DNA of 64,000 nucleotides, taken from contig CANMCF010000011.1 in NCBI GenBank assembly GCA_947496215.1, positions 62,001 through 126,000 of the forward strand, written 5' to 3'. The stretch is from an uncultured Bizionia sp. (lineage in GTDB: Bacteria > Bacteroidota > Bacteroidia > Flavobacteriales > Flavobacteriaceae). Below, piece after piece: positions 47,331 through 59,160 of this stretch. The position numbers were made by a program, and so were the translations under genes. Every line of letters begins with the position of its first letter. Position 1 is the stretch's first letter. Below the pieces are notes generated by a model that did not search any database, was not told where the DNA came from, and saw nothing but the letters and a program-made list of their open reading frames with translations.

Positions 47331-47876
47331 CTATTTAGTAAAAGGTACTGCAAGTCTTAAAGTCCCCCAACCTAGATGCATGTGTACACCATCTTCCGAT
47401 TTTTCGAAAGCGATGGAAAAAGCTTCCAAAGATTTTTTTCCTGTGGATACTGGTACGGAAATTCTAGCAACATCGTTACTTTCATTATAGAAGTAGCTAC
47501 CCCAAACATTGATGTCGGAACTTAGGATGACAGTCCATTCTTTGTCCCCTGGAATGGTGAATAGAGAATAAGTACCGGCTTTTACAGTTTTACCATTCAA
47601 TTTCATATCTGCGTACAATGTAATTTCAGGAGCTTCATTTGCTCCAGTTCTCCATACCTTTCCGTTCGGTGCCAAGTCACTAAGTACCCTATCTTTCAAT
47701 TGAGGTCTGCTGTATGCAATCTTCACCAATTTGTTTGATTCTTTGTAACTAGTTGGATAAGCGGCAACATCCATTGGGCTCTTGTCTAAACCTGAAAATT
47801 TCTGAGCATTGACGCTGAAACTAACAAGTGTAAGGAGAACAAAAGTGATTGACGTAAAAAAAGTTGATTTTTTCAT
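47331..47876 (-). CDS. Exported DUF2911-family protein
   Basis: 181 aa. Signal peptide 1-24 (VNAQ). The mature part KLVKIAYSRPQLKDRVLSDLAPNGKVWRTGANEAPEITLYADM (in pieces) and AGTYSLFTIPGDKEWTVI match DUF2911 of Bacteroidota; function unknown. Likely periplasmic or secreted. Confidence 0.88.
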   Translation of the reverse strand: MKKSTFFTSITFVLLTLVSFSVNAQKFSGLDKSPMDVAAYPTSYKESNKLVKIAYSRPQLKDRVLSDLAPNGKVWRTGANEAPEITLYADMKLNGKTVKAGTYSLFTIPGDKEWTVILSSDINVWGSYFYNESNDVARISVPVSTGKKSLEAFSIAFEKSEDGVHMHLGWGTLRLAVPFTK

Positions 47877-47957
47877 AATGCTATAAAGTTGTTATATTAG
47901 ATTTAGCTAAGTAAGTCGTAAAAATCATATGCTATTACAGAGGTATTCTAAAATTAA

Positions 47958-49226
47958 CTAAAGCTTAACAAATTTCTTTGATGTCTTTCCTGTGTTGCTG
48001 TGAAAATTAAGGATGTAAGTTCCTGATGCCAGATCCTCTATCGGGAAGCGATATGTTTTGGAGAGAGTATCTCTAATTAGGTCTCTGGTTAGTTGTCTAA
48101 TGAGCTTCCCATTTATATCGTATAGTTCGATGAGAATGTTGTCATCGGCATTGTAATCGATTGTGAATTCCAATATTTTATCAACTGGATTTTTTGTGAA
48201 TTGTATGTTGAGGTCTTTCCTAGGTATCTCCTCGTAACCGTTTGTCCCTAATGTTTCAGCCGTATATTTATAGATAGTTGTGCCAGCGGCATAAGCCAAC
48301 GAGTTGTTTATAATGAAGATACGGTTCAGGTTGCTGCCTACGCCTAGGTCTGTCCAAGTAATCCCGCCATCGACAGTTTCAAAGAACCCCGTGTTTTGAC
48401 CTCCCATCCATCCTTTGGTTTCAGAAATGAAACCAACTGCCTCGATATCCGTCTCAGGTGCATCGTAAGTCGCCCAAGTTTGTCCTCCGTCCAAAGATTT
48501 TATCAACTTCCCTGGGTTGGGGGCTATTGAGTACAAGGCTCCAAATATGATATTCGTATTGCCATCCAAGATTTGAAGTTTCCAAACGTATTCTCCAGCA
48601 ATGCTGGCATTATAAATGGTAGACCATGTGAGTCCTCCATCTGTTGTCTTTAAAACGACGGCGCCAGTATCATTTCTTCCAGCCGCAAAACCATTCAACT
48701 CATCTAAAAATGTTATTTCCACCAATGCATTTGCATATGCAGACATGTCTGTATATGCCCAAGTAGCTCCACCGTCTGTGGATTTTATGATATGCGCAGG
48801 TTCGAAAAAGGCGCCACAGCCATAAATTGTAGAAGCACCAACCACATCTATGCCACAGATGGCAGGTGGGTTTGGCATGATAGTGACTTCAGTCCAATTG
48901 TTGCCTCCATCTACTGTTTTGTAGAATCTGCCATTGAGTGTTCCCAGAAAGCCTATGTTTTCATCCAGAAATTCAATGTTTCTAAAATAGTGGTTACTTC
49001 CCAATATGGTATTGTTCAATTGTTCTGTCCAAGTCAGACCTCCATCCGTAGTTTTGTATACAGCTGCAAATTGACCGTTTGCAGCCCAACCCAAATTGTC
49101 GTTTAAAAAGAAGACATCGTCAAAACGTACACCATTGGTGTTGGATACGATGTTGGGAGCATTTTGCCAAGTCTGTGCAATGGTATTGATGCTTAACAAT
49201 AGCAATAGTATTTTTATAAACTTCAT
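47958..49226 (-). CDS. Secreted Asp-box/YCF48-like beta-propeller with T9SS sorting domain
   Basis: 422 aa. Signal peptide 1-17. Six or more blades carry the Asp-box S/T-x-DGG-x-TW (TTDGGLTW, TVDGGNNW, STDGGATW, TTDGGLTW, SLDGGQTW, TVDGGITW), spread over residues 20-320, then a T9SS sorting domain from about 345 (KNPVDKILEFTIDY ... FVKL). Such propellers are structural or glycan-interacting; the catalytic role is unclear. Confidence 0.88.
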   Translation of the reverse strand: MKFIKILLLLLSINTIAQTWQNAPNIVSNTNGVRFDDVFFLNDNLGWAANGQFAAVYKTTDGGLTWTEQLNNTILGSNHYFRNIEFLDENIGFLGTLNGRFYKTVDGGNNWTEVTIMPNPPAICGIDVVGASTIYGCGAFFEPAHIIKSTDGGATWAYTDMSAYANALVEITFLDELNGFAAGRNDTGAVVLKTTDGGLTWSTIYNASIAGEYVWKLQILDGNTNIIFGALYSIAPNPGKLIKSLDGGQTWATYDAPETDIEAVGFISETKGWMGGQNTGFFETVDGGITWTDLGVGSNLNRIFIINNSLAYAAGTTIYKYTAETLGTNGYEEIPRKDLNIQFTKNPVDKILEFTIDYNADDNILIELYDINGKLIRQLTRDLIRDTLSKTYRFPIEDLASGTYILNFHSNTGKTSKKFVKL

Positions 49227-49509
49227 CAGTCCTTATTTTTATTTGTTTTTAGTGCTATAAGATGAAATTAGCCGATAAGGAGTTGCTATCAACTTGATTG
49301 TTATGGCGCATTTCAAAGTAAATGAGGGAAAACTTTCAGTTTGTAAAGTTAATATTCTATTTTTTATGCTTGTAAGTTTTTAATTTAATTCTATTTGTTG
49401 TTTATAGTTTCAATATGTAATCATTATCTGTTAATATGTTTTTAAAATGAAATATTAAAACAATATTTGCTGTGTAATTAATAATTAAAAGAATTAAAAT
49501 ATATAAGTT
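49227..49509. other. Divergent intergenic region before asnB
   Basis: 283 bases, AT-rich, no ORF. AATATTTG at 49462-49469, one base from TAnnTTTG, is a candidate -7 for asnB, 41 bases before its ATG. Confidence 0.4.
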
Positions 49510-51174
49510 ATGTGTGGAATCGTATGTGCTTTCGACCTCAAACAAGAATCCGAGGATTTAAGACCTCAAGTCTTGGAAATGTCCAAAAAAATAAGACATC
49601 GTGGGCCTGATTGGTCAGGTATCTACAGTGATGCCAAGGCTATTATGGCACATGAGCGTTTGGCTATCGTAGATCCAGCTTCGGGAAAACAGCCATTGTT
49701 TAGTCCAGACAAGAGATTGATTTTGGCTGCAAATGGGGAAATATACAATCATAGGGATTTACGCAAGCAGTTTGAAGGCAAATATGAGTTTCAAACTGAA
49801 AGTGATTGCGAAGTCATTTTGGCATTGTATCAAGAAAAAGGAGTAGATTTCATTGATGAGATGAATGGTATTTTCGGTTTTGCGATTTATGATGTTGAAA
49901 AAGATGAATACTTCATTGCTCGTGATCATATGGGGATTATTCCACTATACGTTGGATGGGATCAAAATGGAACATTCTATGTAGCCTCGGAATTGAAGGC
50001 ATTGGAAGGAACATGTACAAAGATCGAATTGTTCCCTCCTGGGCATTACATGTCTAGCAAAGATGGTGAGTATGTAAAATGGTGGAAGAGAGATTGGACG
50101 GAGTATGAAGCTGTAAAGGAAAATGAAACAAGCATAGCTAAGGTAAAGGAGGCTTTGGAAGCAGCAGTGCATAGACAATTAATGAGTGATGTGCCTTACG
50201 GGGTATTGCTGTCTGGGGGATTGGATTCTTCGGTAACATCGGCCATTGCAAAGAAATATGCTCAAAAAAGAATAGAGAATGATGACAAGTCCGATGCTTG
50301 GTGGCCACAATTGCATTCCTTTTCGGTTGGATTGGAAGGTTCTCCTGACCTCGCAGCTGCTCAAAAGGTGGCAGACCACATAGGAACTGTGCACCATGAA
50401 ATAAAATTCACGATTCAAGAAGGTTTAGATGCCATTCGTGATGTGATTTATAACATTGAGACTTATGACATAACAACAATTCGTTCATCTACACCTATGT
50501 ACCTAATGGCAAGAGTCATCAAATCCATGGGGATAAAAATGGTATTGTCTGGAGAAGGAGCAGATGAGATTTTTGGAGGTTATCTATATTTTCATAAAGC
50601 CCCTAATGCAAGAGAATTCCATGAGGAAACAGTACGCAAATTGGACAAACTGCATATGTATGATTGCTTGAGGGCAAACAAGAGCTTGGCAGCTTGGGGA
50701 ATAGAAGGTCGTGTTCCTTTTTTAGACAAGGAATTCATTGATGTAGCCATGAGCATCAACCCAAAGGAAAAAATGATAAACGGAGAGCGAATGGAAAAGT
50801 GGGTAGTACGCAAAGCTTTTGAGGACATGTTGCCAGAAAGTGTGGCTTGGAGGCAAAAAGAACAGTTTAGCGATGGTGTAGGATATAGTTGGATAGATAC
50901 GCTCAAGGAATTGGTGGAAAATGAAGTGACCGATGAGCAAATGGAGAATGCAAAATACAGGTTTCCAATACAAACACCACAAAACAAAGAGGAGTTCTAT
51001 TACCGCTCTATATTCGAAGGGCATTTCCCAAGTGATGCGGCAGCTTTGTCTGTGCCACAGGAGCCAAGTGTTGCTTGTAGTACAAAGATTGCATTGGAAT
51101 GGGATGAAGCATTCAAGAATATGAACGAACCTTCTGGGAGAGCCATAGCATATGTGCATGATTCGGCATATTAG
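49510..51174 (+). CDS. asnB: Asparagine synthase (glutamine-hydrolysing) B
   Basis: AsnB, 554 aa. The N-terminal Ntn glutaminase begins MCGIVCAF with nucleophile Cys2; the synthetase domain has the pyrophosphate loop SGGLDSS (235-241) and VLSGEGADEIFGGY. It makes asparagine from aspartate, glutamine and ATP. Full length; a terminator follows. It lies alone with its own promoter region. Confidence 0.97.
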   Translation: MCGIVCAFDLKQESEDLRPQVLEMSKKIRHRGPDWSGIYSDAKAIMAHERLAIVDPASGKQPLFSPDKRLILAANGEIYNHRDLRKQFEGKYEFQTESDCEVILALYQEKGVDFIDEMNGIFGFAIYDVEKDEYFIARDHMGIIPLYVGWDQNGTFYVASELKALEGTCTKIELFPPGHYMSSKDGEYVKWWKRDWTEYEAVKENETSIAKVKEALEAAVHRQLMSDVPYGVLLSGGLDSSVTSAIAKKYAQKRIENDDKSDAWWPQLHSFSVGLEGSPDLAAAQKVADHIGTVHHEIKFTIQEGLDAIRDVIYNIETYDITTIRSSTPMYLMARVIKSMGIKMVLSGEGADEIFGGYLYFHKAPNAREFHEETVRKLDKLHMYDCLRANKSLAAWGIEGRVPFLDKEFIDVAMSINPKEKMINGERMEKWVVRKAFEDMLPESVAWRQKEQFSDGVGYSWIDTLKELVENEVTDEQMENAKYRFPIQTPQNKEEFYYRSIFEGHFPSDAAALSVPQEPSVACSTKIALEWDEAFKNMNEPSGRAIAYVHDSAY

Positions 51175-51217
51175 GGAATCGTGATTCTGTTTCACCAAAA
51201 AATAGAGCCCATATAAT

Positions 51218-51254
51218 AAAAGACCAATCAGAATGATTGGTCTTTTATTTTTTA
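51218..51254 (+). terminator. Intrinsic terminator after asnB
   Basis: AAAAGACCAATCA (51218-51230), loop GAA, TGATTGGTCTTTT (51234-51246), then A and seven Ts. Confidence 0.93.
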
Positions 51255-51292
51255 ATAGCACAGATATAGCTAGTTGTAATGTTTTTTTAATC

Positions 51293-51300
51293 TACATTTG
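51293..51300 (+). promoter_or_regulatory. -7 element for the 2OG oxygenase transcript
   Basis: TACATTTG matches TAnnTTTG; a TTG at 51274-51276 gives a 16-base spacing, shorter than usual. It is 63 bases before the small leader ORF. Confidence 0.6.
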
Positions 51301-51362
51301 CGACTCACATATAGAGCGATTTTGCCTTAAAACAGATTGTCTTTATCTAAATAAGATAAGCT

Positions 51363-51416
51363 ATGAAGCAAAAGTTGAGCTCAAACCTCTTTTTTAAAGC
51401 CTTTACACTTAGTTAG
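51363..51416 (+). CDS. 17-codon leader ORF coupled to the oxygenase gene
   Basis: MKQKLSSNLFFKAFTLS, ATG 51363 to TAG 51414-51416, whose last base is the first base of the downstream GTG (TAGTG). This arrangement suggests translational coupling, and supports the GTG start. Not recognised as a known leader peptide; no amino-acid run of the attenuator kind. Confidence 0.4.
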   Translation: MKQKLSSNLFFKAFTLS

Positions 51417-52012
51417 TGCAATTGCATTTTGAGGAAATTATCTCAAGTTTTTTGGAAAAACGTGTAGGTATGTCCAATGAATTTTTAAGTCCTGACTTGG
51501 CTTTTCATTTGAAAACAAACTTATTGGCTCTTTATGAAAATGAAGCTTTAAGATTAGCGGGGTTGGCCAATACCCATTTGTTTAGTTACGATAAAGAAAT
51601 AAGAAGCGATAAGATTTTCTGGTTGGACAAGACAGATAACAATCATTATGAACAGCAATTTTTCGATTTGATAGATGCTTTTGTACTCTATTTGAATAGG
51701 ACCTGTTTTACGGGAATAAAAAGTTATGAGTTTCATTACGCCTTGTATGAAAAAGGAGCGTTTTATAAAAAGCACATAGATCAATTCAAATCGGATAATA
51801 GTAGAGTTTTTTCTATGATCATTTACTTGAATGAAGGTTGGTCTGAGCAGGATGGAGGGGAATTGAAACTATATCAAGGAGCAGAGATTCAAATAATATC
51901 TCCAGAAAATCAAAAATGTGTTTTTTTCAAAAGCAATGAAATTGAGCATGAGGTATTGGTAAGTAATACTTCTCGTATGAGTATTACAGGTTGGTTGAAA
52001 ACATCTTTGTAG
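51416..52012 (+). CDS. 2OG-Fe(II) oxygenase (prolyl 4-hydroxylase-like)
   Basis: 198 aa from GTG 51416. The iron ligands are His120-x-Asp122 (KKHIDQF) and His178 (IEHEVL), with Arg187 (NTSRMSITGWL) for 2-oxoglutarate. Residues 8-35 align with the usual N-terminal helix, which favours this start over the later ATG at codon 19. It may hydroxylate a protein or small molecule; the substrate is unknown. It follows a short leader ORF overlapping its start. Confidence 0.85.
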   Translation: MQLHFEEIISSFLEKRVGMSNEFLSPDLAFHLKTNLLALYENEALRLAGLANTHLFSYDKEIRSDKIFWLDKTDNNHYEQQFFDLIDAFVLYLNRTCFTGIKSYEFHYALYEKGAFYKKHIDQFKSDNSRVFSMIIYLNEGWSEQDGGELKLYQGAEIQIISPENQKCVFFKSNEIEHEVLVSNTSRMSITGWLKTSL

Positions 52013-52288
52013 TTCCTGTTGCCTACTCTTAATGTTGGATGTGAGCTTAATTTAATTCTATTTTTAAAATCTTTCCGTGTTTTTTATGCTCTTCATCTTG
52101 TTAGCTTCTTTCATATATAAGAAGGAGATGGTCAGATCTTTGTTTTCTATGGATTTATTTTCATTTAAAACTTTGCTTTATAGCACTTGTGATTGTATTG
52201 CATTTAGGAGATGTATTTCAGAATTATATGACAATCCACAATGTTATTTTTGAAAAACTTATATTAGATGGAGTTTTAAATTATTGTT

Positions 52289-52903
52289 ATGAATATAAAA
52301 GTGTTTAGTCTACTTCTTTTTTTCAATATAAGTCACACACAAGAAAATAGAGATACTTGGAAGGCCTTAAAAGAATCTGCTCATGAAATTGGTTTTTGCG
52401 TTTATAATGTAAATGAGTCATTTTGCGACGAGCATAAAATAGCAAAAGCTAAATATGAAGAAGAAGCAAGTGAAGAAGAAGATGTGAATTATTTTGTAAT
52501 GAAGGAGGAGTGGGCTAAAAAAAGAATGAAAGATTGGGCTGTAAAACAAGCATTGGATGAGAATGCCCTGTTGCTTGTGTTTGATATTGATCAAGGTTAT
52601 GAGAATAGAGAGAGGAAGTCATATTTGAAGCCTAACTACAAATATTTTATTTTGAATTTAAAGGACAATTTGGAATTTAAGATTGAAAAACGATCTAAAA
52701 AAAAAGTGTTTAGATGTACCATATCTCACAAACAAAAGCCTAATATGTTGGAAAACTCCTTGTGGCGAGAATTTATGACTGGACGATTCGGGCTTCTTAA
52801 AAAGAGTGTTGAATTTAATGTTTTTTCAAAATCCAAAGTAAAAAGAAGGTTGAAATCTTTTAAGAGGCATTTTCAAACCTATAAAATACGATATTTGGAT
52901 TAA
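52289..52903 (+). CDS. Protein of unknown function, possible signal peptide
   Basis: 204 aa. A short hydrophobic N-terminus (MNIKVFSLLLFFNISHTQ) may be a signal peptide. An acidic patch (YEEEASEEEDV) and a basic C-terminal third (SKKKVFRC, KVKRRLKSFKRHF) are prominent. No family was recognised. Confidence 0.6.
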   Translation: MNIKVFSLLLFFNISHTQENRDTWKALKESAHEIGFCVYNVNESFCDEHKIAKAKYEEEASEEEDVNYFVMKEEWAKKRMKDWAVKQALDENALLLVFDIDQGYENRERKSYLKPNYKYFILNLKDNLEFKIEKRSKKKVFRCTISHKQKPNMLENSLWREFMTGRFGLLKKSVEFNVFSKSKVKRRLKSFKRHFQTYKIRYLD

Positions 52904-52972
52904 CCTATGATTTTGCTGTAAATGACAGCTAGGTGACATCTAAATGACGTGTTAAAAACAATGGAAACGCAC

Positions 52973-52980
52973 TAGATTTG
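52973..52980 (+). promoter_or_regulatory. -7 element for the XRE-membrane protein gene
   Basis: TAGATTTG fits TAnnTTTG, 21 bases before the chosen ATG (53002). It holds the TTG at 52978 that could be mistaken for the start. Confidence 0.65.
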
Positions 52981-53001
52981 TACCAAGTAAAATTTAGTAA
53001 A

Positions 53002-53547
53002 ATGAAAAAGCAGACCATTAGTGACAATTTGTTGTATCAACGAAAATTAAAAGGGTACACTCAAGATGATCTTTCAGAAAAAACGACTGTTGGTGTTCGT
53101 ACCATTCAGCGTATTGAAAAAGGCGAAGTTCAACCACATTTGCAAACAGTGAAACTATTGGCAGCAGGCTTGGAAGTAGAGGTCGAAGATTTGTTGGTTT
53201 TGGACAACCCAAACGAAGAAGTCATTAAAAGAAAATGGATGTTGTTGTTTCATGGTTCTCCATTTTTTGGATTGATTATTCCGTTTGGAAATGTGTTGTT
53301 TCCATTGTTTTTATGGATTAACAAAGCAGAAGACAATAAAATTTATGACCAGCACGGCCGTGCTGTTATTAACTTCCATTGTACGCTCAATCTTTTATTA
53401 ATAATATCGTTGTTATTGTTTTTTCCGTTTCCAGGAATAAACTTCTTTGGTACTGGCGCAGTATTTCTCTTTGGTCTAGTTTTCAGCATTAAGAATTTAA
53501 TGTCGGCTTTGGGATCTCATACTTGTTATTATCTATTTCTTTTCTGA
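53002..53547 (+). CDS. XRE helix-turn-helix protein with DUF4870-like membrane domain
   Basis: 181 aa from ATG 53002. An XRE HTH (about 5-60: LKGYTQDDLSEKTTVGVRTIQRIEKGEVQPHLQTVK) is followed by a DUF4870-like membrane part with QHGRAVINFH near 115 and two to three helices. The C-terminal 20 residues (LMSALGSHTCYYLFLF) do not fit the family's usual end and may be a frameshift or a divergent tail. A membrane-anchored regulator in this family is common. The CPBP protease gene follows at 53596. Confidence 0.78.
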   Translation: MKKQTISDNLLYQRKLKGYTQDDLSEKTTVGVRTIQRIEKGEVQPHLQTVKLLAAGLEVEVEDLLVLDNPNEEVIKRKWMLLFHGSPFFGLIIPFGNVLFPLFLWINKAEDNKIYDQHGRAVINFHCTLNLLLIISLLLFFPFPGINFFGTGAVFLFGLVFSIKNLMSALGSHTCYYLFLF

Positions 53548-53595
53548 AGGCTAAAACTGCTTAATCTTTTTTATAACTTAAAACCTTTTCCCACT

Positions 53596-54414
53596 ATGAA
53601 AGATAAATTCATACAGGCTCTGACTGCCCTAATTTTACCTATAAGCTTCATTGGAATATTATTTGTTTTAAATACTGTACCGATAGCATCAATAAGTAAA
53701 TATGGCCTTGGAGGAATAATCGTGACAGGTATTGCGTTGTTGATTACCTATTTTGCTTTAAAAAAAGATAAAAAGACATTTAAGGATATAGGCTTTTGTT
53801 TGGAAAGAAAAACACCAGCAAGATTTACAGTTGGATTCTTCATGGGGGCTTTTATTACTGTACTGATGCTAACAGTGGTTATAAGTTTTTCAAATTTAGT
53901 GCTTGTTTATAATACGAATACAAACATTCTATCAGCCATATTCCGGCTCTTGGCATTTTTTCCATTGGCATTTATGGAAGAAATTATTTTTAGAGGCTAT
54001 GCTTTTATAAAGATTAATAAAAGCATGGGGTTGTGGCCTGCTCAAATTTTGTTGGCTATTCTTTTTGCTTGGTATCATGATTTTACAGGACTTACTTTTT
54101 TTGGGCAATTAATGGGACCTGGCATTTGGGTTTTGATTTACGGGGTTGCAGCAGTTTGGTCCAAAGGATTAGCATTTCCAACGGGATTGCATATGGCTAT
54201 AAATGTTGTTTTGGCATTAGTTGGACATAAAGATGATAGACATTCCGTATGGAATATGGAATACACAGCCGAAATTACTCCGGTTTTACGTGCACAAAGT
54301 GAAAATATTGGCCTAATTATACAGATATGTATTTTAATAATTGGAGTTGTTCTTACGGAGTATTATAGAAGAAATAGTCTAAAAAATGATCTATCATATG
54401 AGAGCAGTGCTTAA
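53596..54414 (+). CDS. CPBP-family intramembrane glutamic protease
   Basis: 272 aa with seven or eight hydrophobic segments. The family motifs are E128-E129-x3-R133 (MEEIIFRGY), His161 (FAWYHDF) and His199 (PTGLHMAINVV), matching the EExxxR, FxxxH and HxxxN/D pattern of CPBP/Abi proteases, membrane-embedded CAAX-processing relatives. It lies 48 bases after the XRE gene. Confidence 0.9.
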   Translation: MKDKFIQALTALILPISFIGILFVLNTVPIASISKYGLGGIIVTGIALLITYFALKKDKKTFKDIGFCLERKTPARFTVGFFMGAFITVLMLTVVISFSNLVLVYNTNTNILSAIFRLLAFFPLAFMEEIIFRGYAFIKINKSMGLWPAQILLAILFAWYHDFTGLTFFGQLMGPGIWVLIYGVAAVWSKGLAFPTGLHMAINVVLALVGHKDDRHSVWNMEYTAEITPVLRAQSENIGLIIQICILIIGVVLTEYYRRNSLKNDLSYESSA

Positions 54415-54616
54415 TAGGTATACGACACTATTCCGATTTGTTTTAGCAATCATTCTCTTCGGTGTGGCATTTATGTAGAGCGGCATCATGGATACACTAT
54501 TTTTAAAGCAGTATTTTCCATTCACATCCGTTATTCTGTTGCTAATCGTTAATTGGGCTATTGTACAAAACGGACAACAGGTCGTTACAAGCAATTGGAT
54601 TGAACCTAAGTCTTAG
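54398..54616 (+). pseudogene. Small membrane protein gene interrupted by TAG (possible pseudogene)
   Basis: The frame ATG 54398 to TAG 54614-54616 has 72 codons with one internal TAG at 54476-54478. Both halves encode hydrophobic segments (FRFVLAIILFGVAFM and FPFTSVILLLIVNWAIV), which suggests a two-helix protein broken by a nonsense mutation. Support is modest; a chance frame is possible. It overlaps the end of the CPBP gene by 17 bases in another frame. Confidence 0.3.
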
Positions 54617-54960
54617 AAACATCTCTTTTTCCCTCTTGACCATCGTTTGTTGGTTTTATCCTTATTTTCAACGGTGTGTTTCTATTTGTCACATTTTTGA
54701 TATGGAAATGCAATGAGTTTCCGTTTAATGAAAAGATGTAAGTCAAAGCGGTTTTCATCCAATTTCAAATAAATTGAAAACTCAAAATTTTAGCTCTAAG
54801 ACAACTTTGGTGCATTTTATTTTCAGGAAGAATAAAAAAACATTTCAAATTCGATTTAAGGTGTTTTTTAGCTTGTTTAAGCGATTTTTCAGAAATTAAC
54901 AATTGTTAATAAAAAGAAGGTGAGTCAATTAAAAAGCTTAAAAACATCATTTCAAATTCG
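54617..54960. other. AT-rich spacer before gyrB
   Basis: 344 bases without a convincing ORF or repeat. AT-rich runs, no terminator visible for the CPBP unit. Confidence 0.4.
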
Positions 54961-55005
54961 TATATTTGTTTATAATCAAAAAGATGCTTAAAGGCGTCTT
55001 TTTTT
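54961..55005 (+). promoter_or_regulatory. gyrB promoter (-7) with a terminator-like leader hairpin
   Basis: TATATTTG (54961-54968) is a good -7 match. Starting about ten bases on, AAAAAGATGC (54978-54987) pairs with GCGTCTTTTT (54994-55003; one G-T) and is followed by more Ts, so a terminator-like hairpin starts at the very 5' end of the mRNA, about 35 bases before the gyrB ATG. Confidence 0.55.
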
Positions 55006-55037
55006 ATGGAATAAATAACAGACCTTAAACAACATAA

Positions 55038-57942
<2,905 letters not shown>

Positions 57943-58072
57943 TTTTTGATTCTTTTGGAGCGTACTATTTTCTTGATTCACCTTATGGGATTCAAATTCA
58001 TTTCAATAGGTCTTGAAAATTAATAAGTTGATTGTTAAAAGATAGAACACCAAATAAATATTTTGATTATAT

Positions 58073-58102
58073 AAAAACGTAAGGACAAAACCTTACGTTT
58101 TT
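58073..58102. terminator. Perfect hairpin between the DUF6588 gene and mdh
   Basis: AAAAACGTAAGG (58073-58084), loop ACAAAA, CCTTACGTTTTT (58091-58102): a 12-bp perfect stem ending in five Ts. It terminates the gyrB transcript. Confidence 0.88.
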
Positions 58103-58125
58103 CAGTTTAAGCCAATAATAATTAT

Positions 58126-58133
58126 TACTTTTG
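58126..58133 (+). promoter_or_regulatory. -7 element for mdh
   Basis: TACTTTTG matches TAnnTTTG, with TTTA at 58106-58109 as a weak -33. It contains the TTG at 58131 that lengthens the ORF. Confidence 0.7.
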
Positions 58134-58169
58134 CGAGCATTAAAACAATTACAATTAAAAAGAATAAAT

Positions 58170-59096
58170 ATGAAAGTAACAGTAGTTGGAGCAGGAGCAG
58201 TAGGTGCAAGTTGTGCAGAGTATATTGCTATTAAGGATTTCGCTTCGGAAGTAGTGATATTGGATATCAAAGAAGGTTTTGCCGAAGGAAAAGCAATGGA
58301 TTTGATGCAGACTGCATCGTTGAATGGCTTTGATACCAAAATAACGGGAAGCACAAGCGATTATTCTAAAACGGCAAATAGTGATGTTTGTGTAATTACT
58401 TCTGGTATTCCAAGAAAACCTGGAATGACAAGAGAAGAATTGATAGGTATCAATGCAGGAATAGTAAAGTCTGTATCTACCAGTTTGATCGAGCATTCTC
58501 CAAATACTATTATCATAGTAGTATCCAATCCAATGGACACTATGACTTATTTGGTGCATAAGACTACAGATTTGCCTAAAAATAGAATCATAGGAATGGG
58601 AGGAGCTTTGGATTCGGCACGTTTCAAATACAGATTGGCTGAAGCCTTGGGGGCTCCAATTAGCGATGTAGATGGAATGGTAATTGGAGGACATAGCGAT
58701 AAGGGTATGGTACCATTAATAGGAAAGGCAGTAAGAAACAGTGTGTCTGTTTCAGAGTTCTTGTCTGAGAAGAGAATGGATCAAGTAGTTCAAGACACCA
58801 AAGTTGGTGGAGCAACACTTACTGGTCTGTTGGGAACTTCTGCTTGGTATGCACCAGGTGCTGCAGTATCTGCCATGGTTCAAGCGATAGCTTGCGATAC
58901 TAAAAAAATCTTCCCTTGTTCTGCTTTGTTGGCAGGAGAGTTTGGATTGAGCGATTTGTCAATTGGAGTGCCTTGTGTATTAGGAGCCAATGGTATTGAA
59001 AAAATAGTGGAAATCAGTTTGAGCGATGCTGAAAAGACAAAGCTGACTGAGTCTGCAGAAGGTGTTAAAAAAACCAATGGATTGTTGGAGTTTTAA
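58170..59096 (+). CDS. mdh: Malate dehydrogenase (NAD-dependent)
   Basis: Mdh, 308 aa from ATG 58170 (MKVTVVGAGAVGASCAEY). LDH-like family with GIPRKPGMTREELIGIN (substrate Arg), MGGALDSARFKYRL and catalytic His in GGHSDKGMVPL. It converts malate and oxaloacetate in the TCA cycle. The frame extends to a TTG at 58131 within the -7 promoter element, so the ATG is used. Confidence 0.97.
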   Translation: MKVTVVGAGAVGASCAEYIAIKDFASEVVILDIKEGFAEGKAMDLMQTASLNGFDTKITGSTSDYSKTANSDVCVITSGIPRKPGMTREELIGINAGIVKSVSTSLIEHSPNTIIIVVSNPMDTMTYLVHKTTDLPKNRIIGMGGALDSARFKYRLAEALGAPISDVDGMVIGGHSDKGMVPLIGKAVRNSVSVSEFLSEKRMDQVVQDTKVGGATLTGLLGTSAWYAPGAAVSAMVQAIACDTKKIFPCSALLAGEFGLSDLSIGVPCVLGANGIEKIVEISLSDAEKTKLTESAEGVKKTNGLLEF

Positions 59097-59122
59097 TCCT
59101 ACACGCTAATAAAAATATAAGC

Positions 59123-59154
59123 CCCCACCTGTTTCATGCATGTGGGGTCTTTTT
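59123..59154 (+). terminator. Intrinsic terminator after mdh
   Basis: CCCCAC (59123-59128) pairs with GTGGGG (59142-59147) with a 13-base loop, then T-rich sequence to 59154. Its 3' arm contains the first ATG of the next open frame, so that ATG is not a start. Confidence 0.85.
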
Positions 59155-59160
59155 GTTCAT

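Noticed and set aside
54394-54594. 66-aa minus-strand frame after the CPBP gene
   Set aside because: Antisense to a hydrophobic plus-strand frame; composition shows no protein-like pattern.
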